A stretch of 64,000 bases of DNA from Candidatus Paraprochloron terpiosi LD05. Its GTDB lineage: Bacteria > Cyanobacteriota > Cyanobacteriia > Cyanobacteriales > Prochloraceae. Positions 17,801 to 26,150 of this stretch are shown in pieces. The stretch spans positions 3,689,422-3,753,421 of the forward strand of contig CP073341.1 in the NCBI GenBank assembly GCA_018141785.1, written 5' to 3'. Within the stretch, counting starts at the first letter, position 1; each line of letters begins with the position of its first letter. The notes under the pieces are model-generated. The model was not told where the DNA came from and searched no databases. It saw only the letters and a list, made by a program, of their open reading frames with translations. The position numbers and the translations under genes were made by a program.

Positions 17801-17983
17801 CAGTTCCGTCGGCCCTGCACCTTGCTGACTGATGGTAATATTAACGGCAGGAAAATCGATGTTAGGTCTTTCATTAATACCTAAATTAGTAAAGGATACC
17901 ACACCAACGATAGCCATAATCAGAAAGGCTACAATGGTGGGTACGGGTTTTTTAATTGACCACTCACTGAGATGGAAAGACAT
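14852..17983 (-). CDS. RND-family efflux transporter inner-membrane subunit (HAE1 type)
   Basis: A 1043-residue AcrB/MdtC-type proton-driven pump. The N-terminal TM1 is VPTIVAFLIMAIVGVVSF. TM4 has the proton-relay pair in GNLVDDAICMIEN near residue 400, and TM10 carries LLMGLVTKNAILLVDFT with the conserved lysine. Two large periplasmic loops lie between the TM blocks. The length is normal for the family. The adaptor gene lies immediately upstream on the same strand (58-bp gap), so they form an operon. The substrate cannot be told; an outer-membrane TolC partner would be encoded elsewhere. Confidence 0.94.
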   Translation of the reverse strand: MSFHLSEWSIKKPVPTIVAFLIMAIVGVVSFTNLGINERPNIDFPAVNITISQQGAGPTELESEVTKKVEDAVAGLGNIDRLTSNITDETSVTTIVFDLGTDSDRAINDVRNAIDQIRQDLPQDINDPIIQRLEFVGGSIMTYAVSSPQRSVEELSDIVDRRISRELLNVPGVAEINRLGGVDREVRIELDSHRLQAYGITATQVNDQIRNLNLNLAGGRSELGGTEQNIRTLGSAKTVADLKDYSIILPNGDQVPLTSLGEVRDGFGEPRQGAWLNGDPVVAFSVLRSTGSTLVTVEEGVREAVKGLGKILPEDIQLELIFTRADQIRGSYSSTIQALILGCLLTVVTVGFFIRDWRVTLITALALPLSIIPTFMVMQCLDYTLNSMTLLALALAVGNLVDDAICMIENIDQHLQMGKTPWQAALDGSREIGLAVVATTATIVAVFLPVAFMGGIPGQYFQPFGVTVSVCTMFSTLVATTMTPMLSAYFLQPKQGETKKQHIRKFQPYRRLLTLALRHRISTLLLAVAFFIGSLQLISYIPQGLFNQGDIALSLIKVELPPGSTLEETEEVMGATNELLQGNPAVKSVFASADKVNEGTIFVNLVPKGERELHQREFEKSMRPLLRQIPGARISFQGQGARGDGKDLSLILKSENAQSLSQTAAALEQQMREIPGLVEVSSSLSLVKPEIAIIPNVERAADLGVSVTDIGRTAALALLGDISSNLAKFNLPDRQIPIRVLLSPEQRKDKSTLENLRVPSRNGTLVPLTAVADIRLISGPAEIERFNRYRQVSLEANLQGISLGAGFTQVKALPAMNPLPPDVSEEPGGDAEIMEDVFTRFRQALSLAIFAIYAILVLLYNNFLYPFGILVALPLSFGGALAALLITQKELGLFALIGIVLLMGLVTKNAILLVDFTLEGKRRGKSQFKAVVEAGVSRLRPILMTSISTIAGMTPIALEWGADGEVRSPMAIAVIGGFTTSTLLTLVVVPVLFTYVDNFMGWLGKLFGGKQKRVPQDIVVPNGKVSKQLLGRQGRLLRNTSDQ

Positions 17984-18041
17984 AATTGGTAATGGGTTCA
18001 GGGTTAATATTTGCCTTGTTTTGGCCTATGTTAGGGCATGG

Positions 18042-19493
18042 TTATTGGACAACTGCAACGGGATCGCCATCTTTAAGATAGGGAGAACCTTTAACAACCA
18101 CCCGCTCCCCTGCTTTCAGACCCTGCTTAATTTCCACTTGGTCTCCAGGTAATATTGCTCCCATTTCAATCCTTTGCTTCCTTACCTTATCCTCATTTAA
18201 GACATAAACAAGAGAAGTACCATCACTTTGGGGGAGAACAGCCTTGGCAGGTACTGTTAAACCAGAGGTTGTGGAAGTAAAGATTTCTCCTCGTAAGAAC
18301 ATACCTGGTCGTAAGGATGGTACTGACGGCAAATCCACCTTAACTGTTCCTTGACGAGACTGTTCCTCAACTATTGGTATTATCTCCCGCACCTTCCCCT
18401 CTAACTGCAAGTTAGGGATTGGGTCCGCAGTAATTTTGACCTTTTGTCCTATTCTAATTTGACTTAATTGGGTTTCGGGAATGTTTAACAATAATTCTAA
18501 GCGATTATCTTCGATAATTTCAAACAATCGCTCTGAAGAGGAAGTAATAGCCCCCACCCTAGCATTTCTTGTGGCCACTTTACCCCTACGAGGAGCTACT
18601 ACTAAAGTTCTTTGCAATTCTGCCATGGCTAACTGCACATCTGCTTCATTTTGAGCCAATTGAGCAGCGGCGCGAGCGATTTCTTCTCGTCTTGGTCCTG
18701 CTTGCAATTGGGCTAATTCCCTTTCCCCTTCTATGACAGAAGCGGTTAACCGTTCTATTTCCGGTCTATTAGTATTTTTAGCCTCCCTTAAAGCGAATTC
18801 TGCTTCCAATAAAGTCGCTTCAGCACTCTGTAACTCAGTAAGTGCAGCGTCAAATTGGTCTTGGGAAATAGCACCCTCTTGGACCAACTTTTCATTGCTA
18901 TTTTTGCGACTTTTGGCTAAATTCAATCGCGCTTGAGCCGCTCTAACTCTCGCTTCTGCTTGGTCTATTCTTCTGGGAATACTAGCTCTAGCTTCCTCCA
19001 ACCGTGCTCTATCTTGAGCTAGTCTCGCTTTTGCCCGTTCTATTTCCTCCCGACGGGTTCCTGCTTTTAATTCTGCCAGACGAGCTCTGGACTCAGCTAC
19101 AGTTGCTCTAGCTCTGGCTAACCTTGCTTGCAAGACAGAATCGTCCAAACGAGCTAAAAGCTGTCCCTCCCTAACCAGTGCACCTTCCTTGATCAGTACC
19201 TCTTTAATTTGCAATCCTGTTGCTGGAGATAATACGGGAATCATCTCAAAAGCTGCAACTGTACCCGTAGCATTTTCAGTGCGGCTAATAGGAGATACTT
19301 GTACTTCCGCCACCGTGACACTTTGAGCAGGAGCTGAGGTGGTGGTTTCCGGGGCTGCAACAGTAGTTTTCTCCTTCGTTGACCTTGAAGCTAAGAGCTG
19401 GGTTGCACCTACTGCCAGGGCGATGCCAATAGCAATGCCTAGGTATAAACCCCGTCGGTTGGAATTCGTTTTCTGCTCTTCTCGCTCTAACAT
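18042..19493 (-). CDS. RND efflux periplasmic adaptor (membrane fusion protein)
   Basis: A 483-residue HlyD/AcrA-type protein. An N-terminal membrane anchor (GLYLGIAIGIALAVGAT) is followed by a long alanine/arginine/glutamate-rich alpha-helical hairpin (about residues 120-280, with repeated ARLEEARA-type heptads). Lipoyl and beta-barrel segments come next (PRRGKVATRNARVG, LRPGMFLRGEIF). It bridges the RND pump and the outer-membrane channel. The hairpin is longer than in AcrA. It is first gene of the two-gene operon. Confidence 0.92.
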   Translation of the reverse strand: MLEREEQKTNSNRRGLYLGIAIGIALAVGATQLLASRSTKEKTTVAAPETTTSAPAQSVTVAEVQVSPISRTENATGTVAAFEMIPVLSPATGLQIKEVLIKEGALVREGQLLARLDDSVLQARLARARATVAESRARLAELKAGTRREEIERAKARLAQDRARLEEARASIPRRIDQAEARVRAAQARLNLAKSRKNSNEKLVQEGAISQDQFDAALTELQSAEATLLEAEFALREAKNTNRPEIERLTASVIEGERELAQLQAGPRREEIARAAAQLAQNEADVQLAMAELQRTLVVAPRRGKVATRNARVGAITSSSERLFEIIEDNRLELLLNIPETQLSQIRIGQKVKITADPIPNLQLEGKVREIIPIVEEQSRQGTVKVDLPSVPSLRPGMFLRGEIFTSTTSGLTVPAKAVLPQSDGTSLVYVLNEDKVRKQRIEMGAILPGDQVEIKQGLKAGERVVVKGSPYLKDGDPVAVVQ

Positions 19494-19577
19494 TGTGTGA
19501 AGAAAGATTGCTTTTTGTTAATTATAATCTAAAAATTGGCTGTTTGAAGGGCTAATATTAAATCCAACCAAAAATAT

Positions 19578-19606
19578 TTGACATTTTACCAGAGTTGTGT
19601 TATAAT
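19578..19606 (+). promoter_or_regulatory. Sigma-70 type promoter upstream of Uma2
   Basis: TTGACA at 19578-19583 and TATAAT at 19601-19606 are both perfect consensus hexamers with a 17-bp spacer, 88 bp upstream of the gene at 19694. This is unusually close to consensus for a cyanobacterium. Confidence 0.75.
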
Positions 19607-19693
19607 TAACAAGTGAGGTATTGCCGTCGGATTTGACGCTGCAGGTTCCATTAGAATAGAAAGTGCAAACTTACTGCTTTTCAGGTAGCCAAA

Positions 19694-20254
19694 ATGGTAC
19701 AAGCCCTTGCCAAAACGCTAACACTGCAAGAATTTCTGCAACAGCCAGAAACTAAACCTGCCAGGGAGTACATTAATGGAGAAATTATTCAGAAGCCTAT
19801 GCCAAAGGGGAGACACAGCCGTTTGCAAGGAAAACTCTGCGCTACTATCAATCAAGTCTCAGAGAACACAAAAATTGCCTATGCTTTCCCAGAATTAAGA
19901 TGTAGTTTTGGAGCGCGATCTATCGTCCCGGATGTGTCAGTTTTTCGGTGGGAGCGTATACCGTTTACATCAGATGGTAATGTTCCCGATAACTTTAACC
20001 TACCTCCAGATTGGACAATTGAAATTCTTTCCCCTGAACAGCAGCCCAATAAGGTATTAGACAATATTCTCTATTGCCTAGAGAATGGTAGTCGTCTTGG
20101 CTGGTTTATCGATCCAGACGATCTCAGCATCTTGTTTTTACTGCCTCAGCAACAGCCAGTGTTATGTCGTGGTGATCGAGTTATTCCCGTTCTCCCTGAT
20201 CTAGAACTGACTCTCACGGCTAGTCAAGTATTTAGCTGGTTGAAAATGGTCTAA
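19694..20254 (+). CDS. Uma2-family (DUF820) putative endonuclease
   Basis: A 186-residue paralogue of the gene at 14241: MVQALAKTLTLQEFL at the start, then PAREYINGEI, SIVPDVSVFRWERIP, DWTIEILSPEQQPNKV and GWFIDPDDLSIL. The PD-(D/E)XK fold predicts nuclease activity, but the family function is not established. It has a consensus promoter at 19578-19606, is transcribed divergently from the RND adaptor and is followed by a HigBA pair. Confidence 0.87.
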   Translation: MVQALAKTLTLQEFLQQPETKPAREYINGEIIQKPMPKGRHSRLQGKLCATINQVSENTKIAYAFPELRCSFGARSIVPDVSVFRWERIPFTSDGNVPDNFNLPPDWTIEILSPEQQPNKVLDNILYCLENGSRLGWFIDPDDLSILFLLPQQQPVLCRGDRVIPVLPDLELTLTASQVFSWLKMV

Positions 20255-20322
20255 ATTTTTCAGGTAAGAACCAAGCGATCGCCAAGTTATCTGGTGCAGT
20301 ACTCTTGTGATCTAAATACGGA

Positions 20323-20664
20323 ATGAAGAATAAAAGTAAACCGTTAATTTGGCTATATGGTGAAGTCAAAACTCCACCTTTTAGTCAAACGGCGCGGATA
20401 GAAGCAGGCGTGCTACTCAGTCAATTACAAGAAGGTGTGTCTCTTGAGCTGCCACATTCACGCCCTATACCAAGCATAGGAAGTCACTGTCATGAGCTAT
20501 GCATTCGAGATGCAGATAAAAACTGGCGAATTATTTATCGGTTCGATGAGGATGCCATCTTAATTGTTGAAGTCTTTAACAAAACAACTAGGGCGACACC
20601 CAAGAATATGCTTGAAGTTTGTAAAAAGCGCCTCAGAAAATACGATGCTGATAAACAGGAGTAA
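20323..20664 (+). CDS. HigB/RelE-like toxin (Gp49-like, DUF891)
   Basis: A 113-residue protein with the DUF891 pattern: IWLYGEVKTPPFS near the start, then IPSIGSHCHELCIRD, the RIIYRFDEDAIL strand pair and a basic C-terminal helix. These toxins cleave mRNA on the ribosome. The XRE antitoxin gene follows 4 bp downstream with its own AGGAG, the usual toxin-first higBA order. Confidence 0.88.
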   Translation: MKNKSKPLIWLYGEVKTPPFSQTARIEAGVLLSQLQEGVSLELPHSRPIPSIGSHCHELCIRDADKNWRIIYRFDEDAILIVEVFNKTTRATPKNMLEVCKKRLRKYDADKQE

Positions 20665-20668
20665 CACA

Positions 20669-20983
20669 ATGGAGCAGTCTAAAAAAGAACGTTTGGAATC
20701 TAAAGGTTGGAAAATTGGAACAGTTTCAGATTTTCTGGAGTTAACACCCGAAGAAACTGTGCTTGTTGAAATCAAGTTGGCGCTTAGTCAAAGCTTGAAG
20801 GAGCGCCGTCAAAAACTGATGACTCAAGGTGATCTCGCCTCTAAAATCAGCTCCAGCCAACCTCGGATTGCCAAAGCTGAAAATGGTGATGCTTCAATCT
20901 CAATTGAATTATTGCTCAGAGCAATATTAGCAACAGGTGCCACTCCTCAAGATATTGGAAAGATCATTGCTAGCGTGGGATAA
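20669..20983 (+). CDS. HigA-like XRE antitoxin
   Basis: A 104-residue protein from the ATG at 20669, with AGGAGT 5 nt upstream; the longer frame from 20564 only overlaps the toxin gene. The helix-turn-helix is at about residues 47-75 (MTQGDLASKISSSQPRIAKA). Such proteins bind the toxin and repress the operon. The segment after it (20984-21257) has no gene and holds only decayed fragments. Confidence 0.88.
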   Translation: MEQSKKERLESKGWKIGTVSDFLELTPEETVLVEIKLALSQSLKERRQKLMTQGDLASKISSSQPRIAKAENGDASISIELLLRAILATGATPQDIGKIIASVG

Positions 20984-21257
20984 GTTTACTGATGTTTTCT
21001 TTATTGCTGGCTTGGGGCGGACAATGGCTCTCTATAGGGTCATTTCTGGACTAAAAGGCTGTTTGGGAATGTCCTAATATACAGAAATTTGAAGTCTGCG
21101 ATCGCTATACATTTGATGGTGCTTGGTTATTTCCGCGAGTAAATAGTCGAGTTAAAGCTAACGGCTGAGGTCAGCGGCTGCAAGTAACTTGTCGGGTAAG
21201 TCAATCCTTTACCCAGCAATCCAGTACAACAAAATATTAAACTAATGTAACTGGAAT

Positions 21258-23021
21258 CTAAGTTTTAAATTTTTTATTAACCTTAACTTTGTCTCTCAAA
21301 TCGGTAGAAAAGCTCTTAAGCCGTGTAAGCTGGAGCTGGTTTAACGCGTACTTCTTATAAGAACTACTTGTTGCAATAGAATCTATTGTAGATACAGCTT
21401 GGGTGAACAATTCCGACATTTTAGAATAATCTTTCAATGCACTGAAAATATCACTGTAGTAATTAGTCGTTCTTTTTTCATTTATCAGAGGTGGTTCTTC
21501 TACTCCCTTAAGTAATATTTTTACCATCATTAAAATATGATATCGAAACTTTTTGTATTTCTTATCAACATATCCATTCTTAACCAAATTCTCGAAGAGA
21601 TGACACGTCAGGCAGCTAATGTAGTATGGATACAAGCTATGGGTGTCAACAAAAATTTTGTCTTCGTTTGCCTTTAGTAATGTAGCATAATATCTGTAAG
21701 TAGCATGAGGTATACCTAAGAACATTGAAATAAAACATTTGATTTGATAGGTGATAGAGACAACCTTACTCTTGTTAAGATTAGGCATCTGGTTCTCATA
21801 TTGCTTAGAACGCCTCTCATAGTAAAGTCGATATTCTTTATCTTGCTCATCAGTGAAACTATTATAGAAATCTTCTAGAGATTTTTGAAAAGGTTGAAGG
21901 GACAAAAAAACTTCTGTCTTGACTTCTGTCTGCCTATTCGTAGCCTTAATAATTCGATTTGTAACTTCTTCATCGCTTGTGACAATTAACTTCACTGGCA
22001 AATAAATACGACTATCTAACTCTGTTTTATTAGCATAAAGAATATGGCTAGTCTGGCATCCATTTACGATCTGAAAGTCTCTGATTGTAAATATATCTCC
22101 TGTCTTCAGAATTGATTTGGCAACAATAGTCACACCATTATTTAATAAGACAAAGCTGTTTTTTATAGCACTGTCTCTTAATGTATCTCTAATTTCTGTA
22201 TTAACAGGATTATCCCCTTGAAAGTCGCGAACATTGTCATAAAATAAACCTTTTAGTAAATTATCATCAGCACCACATATAAGTTTCAGGTATTCATCAC
22301 ATGGCAAAATGCCAATATACGCTTCCCTAACTCCATCAATCTGAGGTATTATCGTGTGTTTCTCAAAGTTAATTTGTTTATCTACTTTATTTTTTAACTC
22401 CTTGTATATAGTTTTAAGATATTCAGCATCTATTGGGATGAATTCAATTCCAGATTCCTTAAACAGGTTCGTATCTTTTAGTTTCTTTTTACCAATATCA
22501 ATTTTATGTAAGAGGTGGGGGTCATTTTGCCAACTTCCAGTCGTAACATAGTACATGGAGCAAGACGGATTACTAGCGAAATCAATTGATTGATCGTATA
22601 TATAATCTGCTAAATCTTTTAGAGCTTTGACACTCTCATTAGCATTGGCAGGTAAACCATGTTCAAAGAAACTCTCAACTCCAAAGATGAAGTTGCCGAT
22701 TTCACCCGAATCAAATTTATTGGAGGTCTTAGATTGAACAAAAACAAAGTTCACATATAGTCGATGAAACTTCTCCTTTAGATCGTCAACTTCTTCTTTT
22801 GAAAAAACTAGGTTATCATTAACTATTATTGCTATCCCATCAAAAGCCATATCTCTGCCACCACCTACCGTTACCTCATCAACTTCAAACCTCTCAGAAT
22901 GAAGGCGAGAAACTATACAGTGGTTGACAAAATACTCAAAAAGTTTACTCTTCTCTAAGTTTTCAGGATGCCCGTATTCTTTCTGAAAATCCTTTAAATA
23001 AGATTCTAGAATTCTATCCAT
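21258..23021 (-). CDS. AIPR-family abortive infection protein
   Basis: A 587-residue protein with the AIPR domain core: FVLLNNGVTIVAKSIL at about residues 288-303 and FQIVNGCQTSHILYANK at about 314-330. The N-terminal ~120 residues (GGGRDMAFDGIAIIVN, then VNFVFVQSK) have the acidic-strand-QxK layout of a restriction-type nuclease. AIPR proteins are linked to phage-resistance by abortive infection. The gene is A/T-rich compared with the neighbours, stands alone and is flanked by toxin-antitoxin modules, all suggesting acquisition. Confidence 0.85.
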   Translation of the reverse strand: MDRILESYLKDFQKEYGHPENLEKSKLFEYFVNHCIVSRLHSERFEVDEVTVGGGRDMAFDGIAIIVNDNLVFSKEEVDDLKEKFHRLYVNFVFVQSKTSNKFDSGEIGNFIFGVESFFEHGLPANANESVKALKDLADYIYDQSIDFASNPSCSMYYVTTGSWQNDPHLLHKIDIGKKKLKDTNLFKESGIEFIPIDAEYLKTIYKELKNKVDKQINFEKHTIIPQIDGVREAYIGILPCDEYLKLICGADDNLLKGLFYDNVRDFQGDNPVNTEIRDTLRDSAIKNSFVLLNNGVTIVAKSILKTGDIFTIRDFQIVNGCQTSHILYANKTELDSRIYLPVKLIVTSDEEVTNRIIKATNRQTEVKTEVFLSLQPFQKSLEDFYNSFTDEQDKEYRLYYERRSKQYENQMPNLNKSKVVSITYQIKCFISMFLGIPHATYRYYATLLKANEDKIFVDTHSLYPYYISCLTCHLFENLVKNGYVDKKYKKFRYHILMMVKILLKGVEEPPLINEKRTTNYYSDIFSALKDYSKMSELFTQAVSTIDSIATSSSYKKYALNQLQLTRLKSFSTDLRDKVKVNKKFKT

Positions 23022-23333
23022 ATTATTACTTCAATCATAAAATTTTAGCTACATTATTGACCGTGTTGCTAAACAGTATCTGTGAATCGCACGAGGGTGC
23101 TTATCCGTCAGATCTGTTGGATAACCCCCTTATTGGGGTCAGCGATCGCACAAGCGCTGACTTGTCAGTTCGCCTTTTGGCAAATCAGACTGGCTGCAAA
23201 ATACACTACAACTATACATGGGTGCATCTCAATTGTCAATGAGTAATTCTACCTAATTTTGAAGATTTTGGCCAAAAAAATTTAGTTAATCTTTAGCTCA
23301 TAGCGCAGTATAAATTAACAGCAACTCAATCTA
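23022..23333. other. Intergenic region with HIP1 site and left direct repeat
   Basis: A 312-bp spacer. It contains a hairpin (ACCCCCTTATTGGGGT at about 23124-23139), a HIP1 octamer GCGATCGC just after it, and the left copy (23209-23257) of a direct repeat found again at 24214-24262. No ORF is convincing. Confidence 0.5.
23209..23257. repeat. Direct repeat, left copy
   Basis: 34 identical bases starting CAACTATACATGGGTGCATC, then a diverging A/T-rich tail, matched at 24214-24262. The pair encloses the decayed VapBC module. Confidence 0.85.
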
Positions 23334-23753
23334 CTATACTGACCAGTCCTCAAGGGCTAAACCTGTGACACGCTCAAAATCTTGCCGATTACGTGTGATT
23401 AGGGTTGCTCCTCGGCTTAAGGCGATCGCTGCGATTTTCAAATCTTGTGTGCCAATCCGAATCTTTTGGGCGAGAAGGGATTGAAAACGGTCTTCTGCTT
23501 GAACATCGTAGCCCAGCACCGTAAAATCTCGCAAAAATTCGAGTGTCTTCGTGAACCAGTAATATGCATAAACCCGTTCTTAAGGTTTAGTAGCTTTCCG
23601 AATTTGTGCCAAACGACCTCGGATTAATTCTTCAACACTAATCACAGTGATAGCAATTTGGTCAGACGGGATCGTGATCAATCGCTGACTTAGGGGTTCA
23701 TGGCCTCGTTGATAGAGGCTCAAATGATCGCTGTTCAAAATATATAAGGTCAT
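23334..23753 (-). pseudogene. PIN-domain toxin (VapC family) with one in-frame stop
   Basis: A single frame from ATG 23753 to the stop at 23334 encodes 139 residues with a TAA at codon 58 (23582-23580). Before it: MTLYILNSDHLSLYQRGHEP (first PIN aspartate replaced into NSDH) and VISVEELIRGRL. After it: ERVYAYYWFTKTLEF, IRIGTQDLKIAAIALSRGAT and TRNRQDFERV, all PIN-domain blocks. No frameshift is needed. The antitoxin gene is intact 5 bp upstream. The protein is probably inactive unless the stop is read through. Confidence 0.85.
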
Positions 23754-23758
23754 TTAGG

Positions 23759-24076
23759 CTACAACGTCACTCTGTCAGGCCCCATCTTTTGATCAATGTC
23801 TTGCCGATATGCTGCAATTTCAGCCTGTAAATCATCAAAGGTCGGGTCGTCCTTGAACCATCCAAATTTATCAAGCCTTGGATTTCCTGTTTGCGTTGGC
23901 AGTGGAATGTCAACTTGAACTACTTCAACCTTATTGGTTAGATAGTCAAGAAGTTGAGATTTAAGCTGATCAATGGCGGCATCACGGCTATTTTCGACAA
24001 CCGTGACTTCAGGCCATTCTTTGGCACGAGCAATATATTTATCATTTTCTCTACTGAGGATAACTTTATAAATCAT
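23759..24076 (-). CDS. Antitoxin of a PIN toxin, HicB-like N-terminus
   Basis: A 105-residue protein. The first ~55 residues (YKVILSRENDKYIARAKEWP, then SRDAAIDQLKSQL) resemble the HicB/UPF0150 fold. The acidic C-terminal part (LDKFGWFKDDPTFDDLQAEI) is typical of antitoxins paired with PIN toxins in cyanobacteria. It ends 5 bp before the broken vapC, and is therefore an antitoxin without a working partner. Confidence 0.75.
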   Translation of the reverse strand: MIYKVILSRENDKYIARAKEWPEVTVVENSRDAAIDQLKSQLLDYLTNKVEVVQVDIPLPTQTGNPRLDKFGWFKDDPTFDDLQAEIAAYRQDIDQKMGPDRVTL

Positions 24077-24213
24077 GACTTGCTATAGAATCCTAGATAT
24101 TATATGAATCGGCTGCAGTGGATTTGTCGAGTAAGAACCAAGCGAACGCACTACCGAGAATTGAAAGCTCCGCTTATCATCACAGTCGGAAACAGACTTA
24201 CAGATCTATACTC

Positions 24214-24262
24214 CAACTATACATGGGTGCATCTCAATTGTCAATGATTAATTCTATTTAAT
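24214..24262. repeat. Direct repeat, right copy
   Basis: Second copy of 23209-23257, same orientation, 1005 bp away. Confidence 0.85.
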
Positions 24263-24423
24263 TAAGAAAATCTTGACGGAAAAAATTAATCAATGCTGAT
24301 TGCAATGGGGCAGCCAATATCTTCAAAAAAGTAGCGGCAACTTTAGTAATTTCTCTTGAAGGAGTCAGTAGAGACGCTCTTGACGCAGAAAAAGATAAGA
24401 GAGAGCGGGACTCTGGAACACCA

Positions 24424-24452
24424 TTGCTGGCTCAGAGAGGAAGTGCTATAAT
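24424..24452 (+). promoter_or_regulatory. Probable recA promoter
   Basis: TTGCTG at 24424-24429 and a consensus TATAAT at 24447-24452 with a 17-bp spacer, 40 bp upstream of the recA ATG. Confidence 0.65.
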
Positions 24453-24492
24453 TGAATAACCAATTTCCAGTTACCACCTATCCAGATACTGA

Positions 24493-25563
24493 ATGGCTAC
24501 TATCACCAAAAATCCCGACAAGGAAAAAGCCCTCAGCGTAGTCCTGAACCAGATCGAGCGCAATTTTGGCAAAGGAGCAATTATGCGTTTGGGGGACGCT
24601 ACCCGGATGAAAGTAGAGACCATCTCCACTGGGGCGCTAACCTTAGATTTAGCTCTAGGTGGCGGTTTACCCAAAGGAAGGGTAATTGAAATCTACGGTC
24701 CGGAAAGCTCTGGTAAAACCACTTTAGCACTCCACGCTATCGCCGAAGTGCAAAAATCAGGTGGGGTGGCGGCTTTTATCGATGCGGAACACGCTCTGGA
24801 TCCTACTTATTCCCAAGCTTTGGGAGTAGATATCGCCAACCTTCTGGTTGCTCAACCTGACACCGGGGAGTCTGGGCTGGAGATAGTGGATCAATTAGTG
24901 CGATCGGCTGCTGTAGATATAGTGGTCATTGACTCAGTAGCTGCTTTGGTACCCCGTGCGGAAATCGAAGGGGAAATGGGAGATCTCCAGGTGGGGTTAC
25001 ACGCTCGCTTAATGAGTAAAGCTTTACGTAAAATTGCCGGAAACATTAGTAGATCTGGCTCTACGGTCATTTTCCTCAACCAGTTGCGCCAAAAAATCGG
25101 CATTACCTACGGCAGTCCGGAAGTTACTACCGGGGGGAATGCTCTCAAGTTCTATGCGTCTGTGCGGTTAGATATTCGTCGCTCTCAAACCTTGAAAAAA
25201 GGTAGCGAAGGAGAATATGGCATTCGGGCTAAGGTCAAGGTTGCTAAGAATAAGGTAGCTCCTCCTTTTCGCATTGCTGAATTTGACATTATTTTCGGTC
25301 ACGGAATTTCTCGCCTCGGCTGCATGTTAGATTTGGCAGAACAAACGGAAGTAGTTATCCGCAAGGGTTCCTGGTATAGTTATAATGAGGATAAGATTTC
25401 CCAGGGTCGAGATAATGCGGTTAAATACTTAGAAGAACATCTCGAATTAGCAGCACAGATTGAGCAACAGGTGCGCAATAAGTTAGAAATGGGAGTAGTA
25501 GTTGCTGCTAATTCTGTTACGGCTATCTCGGAAGAGGGGCATGTGGACAAGGAGTCTGAATAG
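24493..25563 (+). CDS. recA: RecA recombinase
   Basis: A 356-residue strand-exchange ATPase for homologous recombination and repair. Walker A GPESSGKT is at residues 69-76, and the DNA-binding loop and signature [14 protein letters not shown] and [10 protein letters not shown] are present. The N-terminus ([20 protein letters not shown]) is canonical. The length and C-terminus are normal. A TM2-domain gene follows 30 bp downstream. Confidence 0.98.
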   Translation: MATITKNPDKEKALSVVLNQIERNFGKGAIMRLGDATRMKVETISTGALTLDLALGGGLPKGRVIEIYGPESSGKTTLALHAIAEVQKSGGVAAFIDAEHALDPTYSQALGVDIANLLVAQPDTGESGLEIVDQLVRSAAVDIVVIDSVAALVPRAEIEGEMGDLQVGLHARLMSKALRKIAGNISRSGSTVIFLNQLRQKIGITYGSPEVTTGGNALKFYASVRLDIRRSQTLKKGSEGEYGIRAKVKVAKNKVAPPFRIAEFDIIFGHGISRLGCMLDLAEQTEVVIRKGSWYSYNEDKISQGRDNAVKYLEEHLELAAQIEQQVRNKLEMGVVVAANSVTAISEEGHVDKESE

Positions 25564-25593
25564 CCGCACTGTTTGTAAGCGTGGAGGATCGCC

Positions 25594-26088
25594 ATGAATC
25601 AAAACCAAGTAAATTCAGAATCAGGAATGACCCAGGTGTGGGTAAGTTACCTACTCTGGTTAGGATGTTTGATGGGTGTTTCCGGTTTGCATCGGTTTTA
25701 TAATCGAAAATATGTGAGCGGAACCCTGTGGTTGTTCACTTGGGGCATATTTGGTATTGGGCAATTCATTGATTTGTTCTTGATCCGTGACATGGTGGAG
25801 AAGCATAACCTTAAACGGTGGGCTTTGTTGAATGGTTACTATGGGAATGCTGCTGTGGTAGAGTTATCCCAGAAAACCAAGCTTAATGATAATGAGATCC
25901 AGATGCGTTTGCTCCAGGAGGCTAGTAAGCGGGGCGGTAAGCTGTCGGTAACCCAGGGAGCCATGGCGACGGGACTGTCTTTTGAGGAAGTGGAAAAAAA
26001 ACTGACGGAAATGTTGAAGTCCGGCCATATCAATATTGACAACGATCCAAAAACTGGAATAGTGATCTACAACTTTCATGAATTGTAA
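25594..26088 (+). CDS. TM2-domain membrane protein
   Basis: A 164-residue protein with two membrane helices: VWVSYLLWLGCLMGVSGLHR and a second around GTLWLFTWGIFGIGQFIDLF. They are joined by the TM2 hallmark GLHRFYNRKYVSGT. The cytoplasmic C-terminal half (SVTQGAMATGLSFEEVEKKL) looks like a small winged-helix domain. The ATG at 25594 has GGAGG upstream. Function is unknown. Confidence 0.85.
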   Translation: MNQNQVNSESGMTQVWVSYLLWLGCLMGVSGLHRFYNRKYVSGTLWLFTWGIFGIGQFIDLFLIRDMVEKHNLKRWALLNGYYGNAAVVELSQKTKLNDNEIQMRLLQEASKRGGKLSVTQGAMATGLSFEEVEKKLTEMLKSGHINIDNDPKTGIVIYNFHEL

Positions 26089-26094
26089 ATACCT

Positions 26095-26145
26095 CTCTTC
26101 CCTCTCTTCTCTTCCCTCTGCTCCCTCTGCGTCTCTGCGGTTTAT
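26095..26145. repeat. Small dispersed repeat (CTCTGCGTCTCTGCGG type)
   Basis: CTCCCTCTGCGTCTCTGCGG with a preceding polypyrimidine run, between the convergent TM2 and acyltransferase genes. Same family as 704-728 and 54647-54690. Confidence 0.6.
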
Positions 26146-26150
26146 TTTAT

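Larger units (their letters stand above)
24077..24492. other. Intergenic region upstream of recA with right direct repeat
   Basis: A 416-bp region. It holds the right direct repeat (24214-24262), fragments of decayed sequence and the recA promoter at 24424-24452. No LexA-type SOS box was recognised with confidence. Confidence 0.5.
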
